NCBI GenBank assembly: GCA_910592205.1
Contig: CAJVPJ010000103.1
Coordinates: 1-44,150 of the forward strand
Length of the DNA stretch: 44,150 bases
Origin: Paraglomus occultum
Taxonomy: Eukaryota; Glomeromycota; Glomeromycetes; Paraglomerales; Paraglomeraceae
Reading direction: 5' to 3'
Shown in pieces: positions 23,270 through 35,789 of this stretch; within the stretch, counting starts at the first letter, position 1; every line of letters starts with the position of its first letter. The translations under genes and the position numbers were made by a program. The notes under the pieces were generated by a model. That model worked only from the letters and a program-made list of their open reading frames with translations. It was not told where the DNA came from and made no database searches.

Positions 23270-26200
23270 TCTGCGTGTAGATTTGAAGTCTCAAGATTTT
23301 ATAAAAAGTATGACAATAGATGCAAACGACGGATCGGGGGTGGGGGTGAGATTAGGGATTTAGAGGGAAAAGGAAGAGGAAAGAAACAATAATCATTACA
23401 AGTCATTAAATGGCTGGAATATTGGTTCCGCAACAAGGTAAATCGTCCTCACATGTGGGAATTGGCAAAATGAAACTCTTGTATATGTATTGTATATGAT
23501 CTAGCTAAATATTCAGACCTCTTTACAGCATCACAGTTTGATTAACCAAGACTCTTACTTTTAAAAGATGCACCATTAAAATCGCGTGAACGTCAACAAT
23601 ATTAAGAAATTATTGAGGATAGGATGGATACCATGTGTATGTAGGGGTGGTTGGAGTTTGCTTTTTTTCATGTTTCTTTGGGCTTTAGTGGTTGTCATAG
23701 TAAACAGTAATAGTCTACGGGCTTTTAATCTTGCAAAAAAGTGTCTTTGAAACCCTAATTGGTACAGATGATAATAATAGAAAGCACTAATTGATGATAC
23801 ATAATCTTATTTTGCAAGTTGACACTGCTGTATTCGTAAAACTTTATCCCATTACCGAATAATGCATTTCAACTGCGCCTTTTATCACAAGAAACTTTCA
23901 TTGTTTGGCTGTGATTTTTGGGTTATGAGAATTGTGTCTTCTAAAAACTGACACATAACTAATCAGAGTTCAGAGACTATTGTAGAACGATTAAGCTATG
24001 TGCCGGGTCACTTTATGAAAGCCTTTTAAGAAGTAAACAGTAGATTGGCTCAATATGGTAGTACTGTATTGAAACGAATATTAAGCTAGCTGCCCACGGC
24101 GCTTATTTGGTCCCTGTCACAAGGTATTTGCGCGATCTCATTCACGTTTTTGTGTATGAGCTAAATCATTCACATAATTAGAAATAAACAGTTGCACTCA
24201 TAAATGTTTTACAACACTAACTAATATTAGCACAATGGTGTCAAATTAACACATCCGAATACCCCAGCAGACGGTAAATGGTTTATCATGAAATAGTAAA
24301 GTCGATGCAGTTTATTACGATTGAGGCTTGTGATCGAAGATGTTACACCAACACCACAAGGTTCATATTTGTTTGAAAAGAACGCTTGCGTTGAAAGATT
24401 CTTGGCCAATGCGGCTTAAGCGAGACGTTGGAGGATTTTCTCCAAGACAATATAACGGAGTAAGAATGCGACGATACGCAAAGCATCTTTTCTATTATTG
24501 TTAACATGCTAAAGATGCGTTCGATTATACAATAATATGAAAGCTATGCAGTAAGGGCAAGACGAATCATTGCCTTGAAACAATTCTGAGGAGATGGTGC
24601 TAGTAGCATTAAGATACTGTACACTATATTTATTCTGCCTGGTTGTAAATGACCAAGGTCACAGTCTATGAGTCTTAGTCTTGGAAAGAGCTTCGATTTT
24701 TGTTAAAGCAAATTTCACTGTAAATGAATTGCTGCTGTTCTAATCGTCAACTTAAATTTGAGATGTACAATCTTCTGACACACTTGTCGAAACGTTTCCA
24801 TATACTGACAATCATAACTGTATTTGTTCGATGTAACACTTGGCATAAATCAATACGATAGCGGGTCAGCTGTGCTATTTTATTAGAAGGATAGTATTAC
24901 AAATGGTTAATTCTATTAGTCTATATTTTGGGTACGTAAATTAAACTAATAGTTTCAGTTTATCCCATATCAATAATATCAATAAAGTGTTAGTGCCAAA
25001 CATTTGACTCGAAATTGAGCCTAACTCGGATTATAGAACTCATGAAGGACATCTGATTTTTTAACTATTTCACATGTATATCTCTTTACAAGTTTATATT
25101 ACTGGTGCCAACCTTAGTATAGTAAAATAACGACACGTTTCAGAAAAAGAAAAATTTTATGCTTGCAAACCTTTATCTCAAGCCTATGACGTCTTTATTG
25201 CTTCAGAAATAGCAAGTTTAATCAATCTGTTTGATGTCTGCATGCATTAATGTAAAAATGGCGATGATAATGAACACACATCAATGTTATGATTAAGATT
25301 TCGTTAACTTGTATTGTACATGACAATTCGTCCAAGATAGAAAGGTAAAGTGCGGCGATGCAATGATTATTGTCCAACCAAAACAATAAGGTTCTTTTTT
25401 TCCTTTCTCAAAAAGACTGCATTCAGATCTGGACTATTCCAGCATAGTTTCACAGAACTTTATACGCATGAGATGTGAATAACACAGGGTATCAAATTTT
25501 TTTGACTTACTTTTTCCGGTAATTGCACGCCAATAAAGATGGTCTTGCATTACACAGTTGTAAACATCGAAATAAATATGCCAAGAAAAAATTTTATACT
25601 AGCGCACTGTTCACACACCCATGTACAATAGTGTTGCTTTAATGAAACATGTCTCTTTAGAAAATCCCAACCAAAGAGAGATACAAGACCAGTTTGTATA
25701 CAAAATAGTTGGCGGCAACAAAAGCTTCTAAACACTATTCGATAACATGTGATTCTGTCATGTGGTTATCTCCCTTGTCCATACTCTCGAGACGAATACA
25801 TAATTTTATACTCTCAACATGATCGTTATCTTTCTAATCTAACCCTGCAGGCATTCCGGAAACGCATGAGCGCAGAAAATCTTATGTTTCGCTTTACAGT
25901 AATAGAACCAGTAATTTTAAATACTTGATAGTAATACGAAGTATCGTACTGGATTTGTGTTACGGCAAACACAAGGGAGATGTTTGGTGCATATGACATT
26001 AGATATGTCTTTTATCAGTAATTTGCAAGTATTGATGCGGTTAGTATCATTATTATTGTTGTTATTATTATTATGTTATTACGATGATTCTCTAACCCTA
26101 ATTAAGGCAAAGTTAACTGCTGACCATATTAACATGCAAATCAAATAGTGAATCGAAAATACAAACTGTAATTATAATCGATGGCGCAGTAAAAAAGTCC

Positions 26201-26523
26201 AATTAAATTATATTTACTACCGCACAATGCAACAACTGTTACATCAACATGCATTTTAACCTGCACAATTGGTTACTGGCATGCATTCTCTGATTGGGCC
26301 CCGAACACGCGGCTGATTTAATAATATTTGCATGCAAATTGCAAAAAACTTGCCCTGTTTCGCATATATTCTTTCTTACATTGTAGCAGAAACGTTCCCC
26401 CTCCCCGCACTCCTTGTCTCGGTAATTTCAACGCCCAAAGGCAAAAAATTTAACATTCTGAAACACTCTTCTTTTTTCAAAAAGCAACAGCATTATTTCT
26501 GTCGAACGAATTAACTGAAAGCC
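23270..26523. other. 3.25-kb stretch without a recognisable gene
   Basis: No open frame over about 65 codons resembles a protein family and no splice-linked exon chain is apparent. The DNA is AT-rich with few simple repeats apart from a TTATTG run at 26045-26080. The right-hand 400 bp hold several GCATGC/ATGCAAAT motifs, listed separately. A Tc1-like or other decayed element cannot be excluded. Confidence 0.5.
26326..26339. promoter_or_regulatory. 14-bp perfect palindrome with overlapping ATGCAAAT octamers
   Basis: ATTTGCATGCAAAT equals its own reverse complement and carries the octamer in both directions. It is about 185 bp upstream of the orphan ORF at 26524. Another ATGCAAAT lies at 26134-26141, and CATGCATT occurs near 26250 and 26280. 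This looks like a site for a dimeric factor, but no factor is identified. Confidence 0.35.
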
Positions 26524-27303
26524 ATGCGGTTACCGAGCGTCATACGTCTTCCTTCCTTTGGCCATAGCAAGAGAAAGCCAAAAGACGAGCGTACCAGGAA
26601 TGTCGACGCAAACTCGAGTATAGCTGCCTCTTCTTCTTCTTCTTCTTCTACTCAAAAGGTCCCACCCGAGACCACTTCCGAGACGTCGCCAAATGGTGAC
26701 GATACTGTGAATATCAATGATAACGCTACCCCTGAGAAAACTGAACGGCAAGGGGAAAAAACCCCAGAGAAAGACCTAGAGATAAACCCACAAGCCTTTT
26801 TCGAGAATGAGACTTGGAAGAAAACGCCACTGAAATTAGAATTCAGTGATACAGTATCGATAGAAACAAAGAACTGGCTTGGTGATATCGAGATTTCTAC
26901 CGATAGTCGTATTGAGGGCGTTTCCGCCTACGAGTCTCCGAGTCCTACCTTCCGTCCTCTACACAGTTCCGTTTTTGACCGGTTAGACCGTCTGGAAAGA
27001 GCGGCAACCGTTCATATTCCGCAGACTCTATCTTCTTCTCAGTCACTCGAGTCTTTTACGCCTCAAGATGAGCCTGTAATTCGCATCAAGCCTCGACATG
27101 GGGGAGGACGTTATAATAGTTTTGATAGTCCTCATTATGACACCCAGAGCGAAGGTGAAATGAATGAGACTGAGAGAAAAAGACGGCGAAGGAGGACATA
27201 CCATGTGATGAATCTCAATGCAAATCCGTTCTTCCATGCTGCTGGCAAAGGGGCAAAGATGAGAGAATTACAGATTATGCAGGATGAGATGGGAACATCG
27301 TAA
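26524..27303 (+). CDS. Hypothetical protein, intronless, Ser-rich with basic C-terminal motif
   Basis: A 259-residue open frame starts at an ATG and ends at TAA without needing introns, which is unusual in this window. I do not recognise a family. The N-terminus is basic (RLPSVIRLPSFGHSKRKPKD), followed by a Ser run from a TCT/TCA microsatellite and a Thr/Glu-rich acidic stretch. Residues about 90-125 (QAFFENETWKKTPLKLEF, then KNWLGDIEIS) look ordered. Near residues 215-222 lies a strongly basic ERKRRRRRTYH segment that could be a nuclear localisation signal, then NLNANPFFHAAGKGAKMREL. Codon use looks coding and the frame is much longer than chance. Function unknown; a nuclear or cytoskeletal adaptor is only a guess. 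Confidence 0.7.
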   Translation: MRLPSVIRLPSFGHSKRKPKDERTRNVDANSSIAASSSSSSSTQKVPPETTSETSPNGDDTVNINDNATPEKTERQGEKTPEKDLEINPQAFFENETWKKTPLKLEFSDTVSIETKNWLGDIEISTDSRIEGVSAYESPSPTFRPLHSSVFDRLDRLERAATVHIPQTLSSSQSLESFTPQDEPVIRIKPRHGGGRYNSFDSPHYDTQSEGEMNETERKRRRRRTYHVMNLNANPFFHAAGKGAKMRELQIMQDEMGTS

Positions 27304-28366
27304 TTGATAAAGTGATAACAATTTTGGATACTAGAATAGATTTTATAAATTTACCAGGGGGGAAAAAGAACCTATTTCGATTTTGTGGATTGAAGTGGGC
27401 AAATAACTTTCTTTTTTTCTTTCTAGTCTGATAAGTTATTTGCGTCATTTGTCTTTCCTTAATCGTTTACCTTTTTTTATCTGTTAACTTGTCAGTATTA
27501 TCGTTCATTTTATTTATCATTGTTATTATTTATTATCGTTTTATTTATTATCATACTATTACAATAACAATTTATTTGTTCTTGTTTTTTCTCTCTCTCC
27601 CTCTTCCTCTCTCCCTCTCCCTCTCTCCCTCTCTCCCTCTCTCTTTTTTTTTGGTGCCGTTACCATGTTAGTCACTCTGATACACTATCTTAGATGCGTA
27701 GATTATTTGATGCTTGAATGGACAATATTGGAATGAAAGGGATTGTGACAGTGGAATTGTAAATATCCGATTACATATTACTTTAAGTTAATTTCCTTAT
27801 AGTACTGTGATTTTACTCATCTCTTATATGTATATAACTGCATTCTCTTCAATAAGAACATACAATATTCTTGTCTAGAGATTTTATGTATTGTGTCTCA
27901 TCAATGTTCGTTATCTGCAATCGATGTCTTGGCTATGCAATTAGAATGGAACGCGCAACCTAATACAGTCCATCCATGATACAAGTAATATTCGCCAACC
28001 CGTGATAAGCACAACTCGGTCTACCATAGTGATATCGGAATATATTTCTGGAATCATAATTACTGGTCCCGTAATACCATATTTGTAAAATGCTGCCGGA
28101 AGTTTCTTCTTCTTTTGTACTGCTCAGTATACCATATGTTTTTTAATTACTGTTGAAAACACATTAGTATTACATTAGACTGTGGAATTATATCACGCTG
28201 ACATGTCTAAATGACAGCAACTTGAGGAATAAATGGTTGACGTAAAGTAATGAAATAATTACGAGCACCTGGTAATATTTGCAGACTATGTGACACAAGC
28301 GTCGATCAAACCTTGCGTAGTATTTTGGGATGCACAGAAAACCTCTGACTTTCCAAAACTTCAATA
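27304..28366. other. Intergenic region with CT-rich tract
   Basis: No coding sequence recognised. A CT/CCT microsatellite of about 70 nt occupies 27588-27650, likely in the 3' flank of the orphan gene. The 28188-28388 minus-strand open frame has no family resemblance. Confidence 0.6.
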
Positions 28367-28519
28367 ATGGCTGATAAACCATCGCCAACGCAAGAACCTA
28401 CAGATGACAATTTCCCGTTATATCGCACAGCACGTATTCATGATAATGATGAGATACCGGCATATGCGCGGGAAATGTATCGTATCGCACAACACAAGAT
28501 TCGTCATTCTCGCAATTGA
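28367..28519 (+). other. Candidate upstream open frame or first exon of the methyltransferase gene
   Basis: An ATG at 28367 opens a 50-codon frame (MADKPSPTQEPTDDNFP...) ending at TGA. Its acidic Met-Ala-Asp start resembles the N-terminus of EEF1AKMT1 proteins, which have a short acidic leader before the LSALEEF helix. However, every GT in this frame falls in phase 1 or 2, while the downstream exon needs phase 0. It is either a first exon with an unusual junction, an upstream ORF, or unrelated. Confidence 0.35.
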
Positions 28520-28558
28520 AAACATTCAGCTCATTCGATAAATAGTTTATCTTCGCAG

Positions 28559-29770
28559 ACTCTTTCAGCGTTGGAAGAATTTTTAAAAGAGAGAAAGCAA
28601 GCAGAGGAAAATCTTGAGCGGCTTCGTGAACAGAAGGAAAGTGGTGTGGACGACGTGTTAGAGAAGAGAGATAGGCGGTTAGACGAATTGGACGTTATAG
28701 GCGAGGACTGGCAAGTAGGTCGGGAAGGTGGTGTAGGTGTTGTACATGTCGTTGTACTAAATTAGATTGTAAGTAGTAATCGCGATTTTTTTTTGAATGA
28801 AATTATAATATCCACATAGCTGAGCCAATTCTGGGTAAGTGATAACATAGTAAAACAGTATTATCAAGTTTGGTAATGTACATTGAACAATAAAACATAT
28901 TCAATCACTTTTCCAGTATGACGAGAATACTATAAACACTATCGTCGAAGAAGTTATAGACAACACCCCTTCAGGGGGAAGAATTGCATGTATAAGTACG
29001 CCAACCGTATTTATTGGATTAAAGGTAGGAAAATTTCAAAGACATTGACTGATCTTGCAAAATTTAAATAATTTCACGACAAGATTCCTTCTTATATAGG
29101 CGTGCTTTTTGTCTGTCAAGCCCATTGCGTTTAACATCTCCCGTCAAAAAATTTGATTCTTTCATCTTTTACTTTTCATCCTGATCACTTCTCACATTTT
29201 CAATTTACCGTTTTTCTTCTCTAGCGCAAATGCCCATCCCAATCCCTTTACCTCTTTGAATATGATACGCGGTTTTCCATGTATGGTACAGATTTCATCC
29301 ATTACGACTACAACAATCCGCAAGAATTCAGGGACAAACTTTTTCTTCGCGGTACTGTAGATTACATCGTAGTCGACCCGCCTTTTTTGAGTGTTGAATG
29401 TTTGGCGCAGACAATGTTGACCGTGGACTTGTTGAAAAAGGAGAATGGATGTAAGATAATGGTTTGTACTGGTAAGTTTTATGAAGAAAGGGAAAATTTA
29501 TCTTAAATTGCGGGCAAAGTGTCATAGATAAAGTTATCAACCAGTTCAGAGATTGCTTGAATTTTTTTTCGTTGTAAATTCTCACTACACAAATACCATC
29601 TATTGGTTCTAGGTGCGACAATGAGTGATATTGTGTATAGATTGTCTCAAGCTCGCAGGACTGTATTCGAACCTAGGCACAGAGGGAATCGATTGAAAAA
29701 TGAGTTCCGGTGCCATTTAAATTATGAGAGTGAAAAGTTACATTGGGATGAGAGTCAAACATTTTACTAA
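28559..29770 (+). CDS. EEF1A lysine methyltransferase 1-like protein (5' exon unresolved)
   Basis: Exons 28559-28714, 28820-28834, 28917-29024, 29225-29471 and 29613-29770 join in frame to 227 residues plus an unresolved N-terminal exon. The second of these is a 15-nt micro-exon encoding LSQFW. The order LSALEEFLKE, DWQLSQFWYDENT, GGRIACISTPTVF, LYLFEYDTRFSMYGTDFIHY, YIVVDPPFLS and KNEFRCHLNYES follows the EEF1AKMT1 (formerly N6AMT2) family. DPPF is the catalytic motif of this class I SAM-dependent methyltransferase, once taken for an adenine-DNA methyltransferase. Known members methylate a lysine of translation factor eEF1A (Lys79 in human and yeast). The segment after LSALEEF is longer and more charged than in the human protein. 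Exon 1 starts at a good acceptor (cttcgcag); no phase-0 donor upstream was found. Confidence 0.85.
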
Positions 29771-29969
29771 CATAGATGTAACAATAATTGAATAGGGTAA
29801 TTAAAGATTAAAAACGAAAATAGTAAATGTTGAAACTATACAACAAGAATAGGAATTAGAATCACCACTTGCTGACAAAATAACGCGAAACGTTAAAAGA
29901 TACCTTTGGAATCTGTTAAATCCCGGGTGTTGCACCATCATCGACATGTGCCCAATTTCTAAACCAAAG

Positions 29970-29976
29970 CACGTGA
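29970..29976 (-). promoter_or_regulatory. CACGTG E-box (Cbf1-type) upstream of uL2
   Basis: CACGTGA is the reverse complement of TCACGTG, the Cbf1 site. It is about 210 bp before the uL2 start codon. In some yeasts Cbf1 and Tbf1 sites together mark ribosomal protein promoters. Confidence 0.4.
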
Positions 29977-30166
29977 GTTGGCCGATGATAAAAATGTTTA
30001 TGAAAAATTTTCATTATTCTTTCTATTTGCCTGCCGAAACGAACTTTTTGCTCACCACCGAGACAAGGTACCGTTGACTGATCAACTGGAAAAACGACAA
30101 AACAGTCTTGATGTTCTTTCCGACTATTGCATTGATTAATGTATGTTGGTTATTTTGAAGTTCGAG

Positions 30167-30175
30167 TAGGGTTTA
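30167..30175 (+). promoter_or_regulatory. Telobox-like TAGGGTTTA next to the uL2 start codon
   Basis: TAGGGTTTA matches the telomere-repeat-like Tbf1/telobox core found at many fungal and plant ribosomal-protein genes. It lies only 9 bp before the ATG, so it must be within or near the 5' UTR. It could act as a DNA site at the start of transcription or be coincidental. Confidence 0.35.
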
Positions 30176-30184
30176 GATTAGAAA

Positions 30185-31204
30185 ATGGGTCGCGTTATTC
30201 GTTCTCAGAGAAAGGGTCCTGGTGGGATATTTAAAGCCCACACCAAACTTCGTAAAGGTGCCGCTAAGCTAAGACCATTGGATTACGCAGAAAGGAACGG
30301 CTACATTCGTGGTATTGTTAAGGAAATAATTCATGACCCTGGCCGTGGTGCACCTCTCGCCAAGGTCCAGTTCCGAGATACTTATCGGTAATTTATTGTT
30401 ATTTTGATTGAGAGAAAAGAAAACTGCTCATAATGAATAGATTGTGTATAATCTGAATTATGTGACATGGTATAATTGATATGAGGATATATGCAATCAT
30501 GAACTGGGCACTTGAATCCAGCACGAATTAATTTTTTCCGACATCATTAAACAGTTACAAAAAACGCATCCAAACGTTCATTGCAACAGAAGGTCTTCAC
30601 ACTGGCCAATTCATCTACTGTGGCAAGAAGGCGACACTGACCGTTGGCAATGTATTGCCTCTTTCAGCTATGCCTGAAGGTACCATCATATGCAACGTTG
30701 AAGAGAAAATTGGGGATCGCGGAGCATTAGCAAGAGCATCTGGGGATTACGCTACAATCATTGGGCATAACCACGAAGAGAACAAAACTCGCATCAAGTT
30801 ACCGTCGGGCGCAAAGAAAGCGGTCAGCTCTAATACTCGTGCCACTATTGGCATTGTAGCTGGCGGTGGTCGTATTGACAAGCCTATGCTCAAGGCAGGC
30901 CGTGCTTATCACAAATATAAGGTCAAAAGAAATTGCTGGCCAAAGACACGTGGTGTGGCAATGAATCCTGTGGACCATCCTCACGGTGGTGGTAACCATC
31001 AGCATATTGGTCATGCGTCTACTGTTTCAAGAGAGAGTGCTCCTGGTCAGAAGGTGATCTATCCGGCAGTTTATTACACTTGTTTCTCAGTATTGTTCTT
31101 TGAACACGGCTTTAACGTCAATATTGTTTGTGATGCAGGTCGGTTTGATTGCTGCCAGAAGAAGTGGTCTACTCCGTGGTACAAACAAAGTCAAAGGCGC
31201 ATAA
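30185..31204 (+). CDS. RPL2: 60S ribosomal protein uL2 (L2/L8)
   Basis: Three exons, 30185-30387, 30555-31053 and 31139-31204, encode 255 residues, the normal eukaryotic uL2 length. The start [20 protein letters not shown] and the end [20 protein letters not shown] are diagnostic. The conserved [20 protein letters not shown] loop, which approaches the peptidyl-transferase centre of the large subunit, is intact. The first intron falls after the codon for DTYR. The gene is tail-to-tail with RPT1, with 353 bp between stops. As a highly expressed gene it should have strong promoter elements; CACGTG and telobox-like sites are seen upstream. Confidence 0.98.
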
Positions 31205-31557
31205 TAAACCAGAAGAAACTAATTGTTCCAAAGCAAACCTTACTAATAAAGCAGGCCAACAGTTGTTGGCAACATACAACAATTTTGTTTTATTTTATTT
31301 ACGCAGAATTTCTTGGCATTTGTTGATGTTTCCCACGTGTTTGATAAATTGACCGATTTATGTCTGCAAATGGAAAAGAGACCTCCAACAACGAGTGTCG
31401 TTTTTATGGAATGCTCGGGAATAAATAAGCGTTGACACTACATATCCGATCCACCGCCACGATATCTCTAGAAAAGTCTATTCAGTATACGCAAAATGCC
31501 CCCATCACATGTTCTCGCCACATCATATTCTTGATTGTGATATGTAGAGTGTATTTA
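31205..31557. other. Convergent 3' flanks of uL2 and RPT1
   Basis: A 353-bp gap between two stop codons must contain both 3' UTRs and polyadenylation signals. ACTAATAAAG at 31240-31249 on the plus strand contains AATAAA, 36 nt after the uL2 stop. No gene is visible. Confidence 0.6.
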
Positions 31558-34252
<2,695 letters not shown>

Positions 34253-35789
34253 CGTTCTGTGTTTTTTGGATTATTTTTTGCTTTGAAATATGAAAAGGGT
34301 TTCTACTAAATACTTGATGAAGTTTACGTCAGCATCCGTATTACGTGTTGTCCGATTGGACGTGTGGCAAAAGTATTGGATAGGCCAGTTTTCTCTGTCA
34401 TGTGCTCAAGATATGTTCGCAAATCGAAACCGTTCAACTTTATCAAAAGAATTTTCCTGAGCAAACCGAATCCTCCCTTTCCCAATTATGCTTGTTATAC
34501 AGTGGAACGATTAAATATTTTCAAAGAACCAACTAATCAACTACTACAAAGCTTAATTATGTACACTATAAATTTTTAATGTTAATTCCACAAATACAAT
34601 CCTTATCAGCATTTTCTTGCTACCTAAATATACTGTATAACCTTAGCTTTTTCGATTGAAGAACGGGTTCGAACAATAGCTTTTAACAATAGATTGATTA
34701 AAGTTATGGATGCATGCGGCAGATGGAAATTAACGTCAAGGTTAGATGTTAAGGTGAAACCGAAAATTGGAAATGACATATTCTTTATGAATGTGGAAAG
34801 TTGCAACTTTGAACACGAAAATATTCAACTCGCATCGAGCACTCTATGAAAAATTTATCTCATAACCGAGATGTAATGGTCAAAACTCTAGTAAAACAAA
34901 ACTCTGACTCTTTACTGGATCAATGTTTGATAAATTTGTCCTTCAAAGTTATCACTTATTTGATTTGAGTAATGCAGAAATATGGAATTCTAATTCTCTC
35001 CAACCAACAAGAATTGTAACGAAGGTGGTTAATTTGCTTTTTTGAATTCGTATACGGGCAAACAATGTGGCATGTGGAAATCGTTAAAACAGATAATAAA
35101 CGTTCAATGGAATCAATTTGGGTTTAGTCAATTGGCTGAGAACTGCAATTCAACTTCGTCTAAAATTGAAAGAACAAAAATAACGCATGCTGCAGGCTGA
35201 ATTCTAATAATAGCATTGTTCCTTCCCACGGTTGGTTTGTTCTACGTTCTCTTGGTCAATGGAATAATGGACAGCAGACAAGAACATGCAGAAAAGGGGT
35301 CTCACAGAAAAACACCACAGTGAAGCTGCGGGCTAAATATCCCAAAGGTTCACGGCTATGTAGAATTTATGAATTGTAATCTATAAATGGCATTCAATTA
35401 CTGGTCCAAAGACATTGGCGTGAAAAAGTGACAGAACGATGCATTACGGTCACTTTTTTAAGCACTTTTATATTCAAAATTGATAAGCCATGCCGACGTC
35501 TACAAAAACCATATCCGCTGAAATATCACTTCAGTACCTCATTTGGATTCATGTGTTCCCGTATATTTCCAAACGAGGAAATAGTATTAGGGTGTGATAG
35601 TAATAACAGACAAACAAATACTTTATCATCGATAATGAATACAATTTTCAATATCACGAATCAAATTCCATTCAATTGATACTTTCGGAACACATAATGA
35701 ACGGATCCATTTAGTAACCAAGAGCATATGTTGCGCTCTTTTTTATCCTTGATCTTAGGTCATTTAGCGTTTCCTCCATTCTCTCATTC
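34253..35789. other. Intergenic region upstream of RPT1
   Basis: About 1.5 kb without a recognisable gene. The open frames at 34364-34579 (+) and 35428-35679 (+) show no family motif. A TGTGGCAAA site at 34363-34371 is an 8/9 match to the proteasome-associated control element GGTGGCAAA, on the strand opposite RPT1. Confidence 0.55.
34363..34371 (+). promoter_or_regulatory. PACE-like site upstream of RPT1
   Basis: TGTGGCAAA differs by one base from the Rpn4-bound element GGTGGCAAA. It is about 111 bp upstream of the RPT1 start codon. Rpn4-type control is known mostly in ascomycetes, so conservation here is uncertain. Confidence 0.25.

Larger units (their letters stand above)
29771..30184. promoter_or_regulatory. 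Promoter and 5' UTR region of the uL2 gene
   Basis: A 414-bp gap with no coding sequence. It holds CACGTGA at 29970-29976 and a telobox-like TAGGGTTTA at 30167-30175, listed separately, plus a pyrimidine-rich stretch at 30015-30035. Confidence 0.55.

Noticed and set aside
24227-24409. Minus-strand 60-codon frame
   Set aside because: It looks mildly coding but is isolated, with no flanking exons or motif. Length is within chance for this region.
26093-26105. CTAACCCTAATT resembling telomere repeat
   Set aside because: Only one and a half units, surrounded by ordinary sequence. Too short to be an interstitial telomere.
31149-31352. Plus-strand open frame over the end of the uL2 gene
   Set aside because: It is a shadow of uL2 exon 3 in another frame, which itself encodes the conserved GLIAARRSG...KVKGA end.
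34655-34680. GGGTTCGAAC resembling a tRNA T-loop/B box
   Set aside because: No A box, acceptor stem or cloverleaf could be built around it. No convincing tRNA gene was found anywhere in the window.
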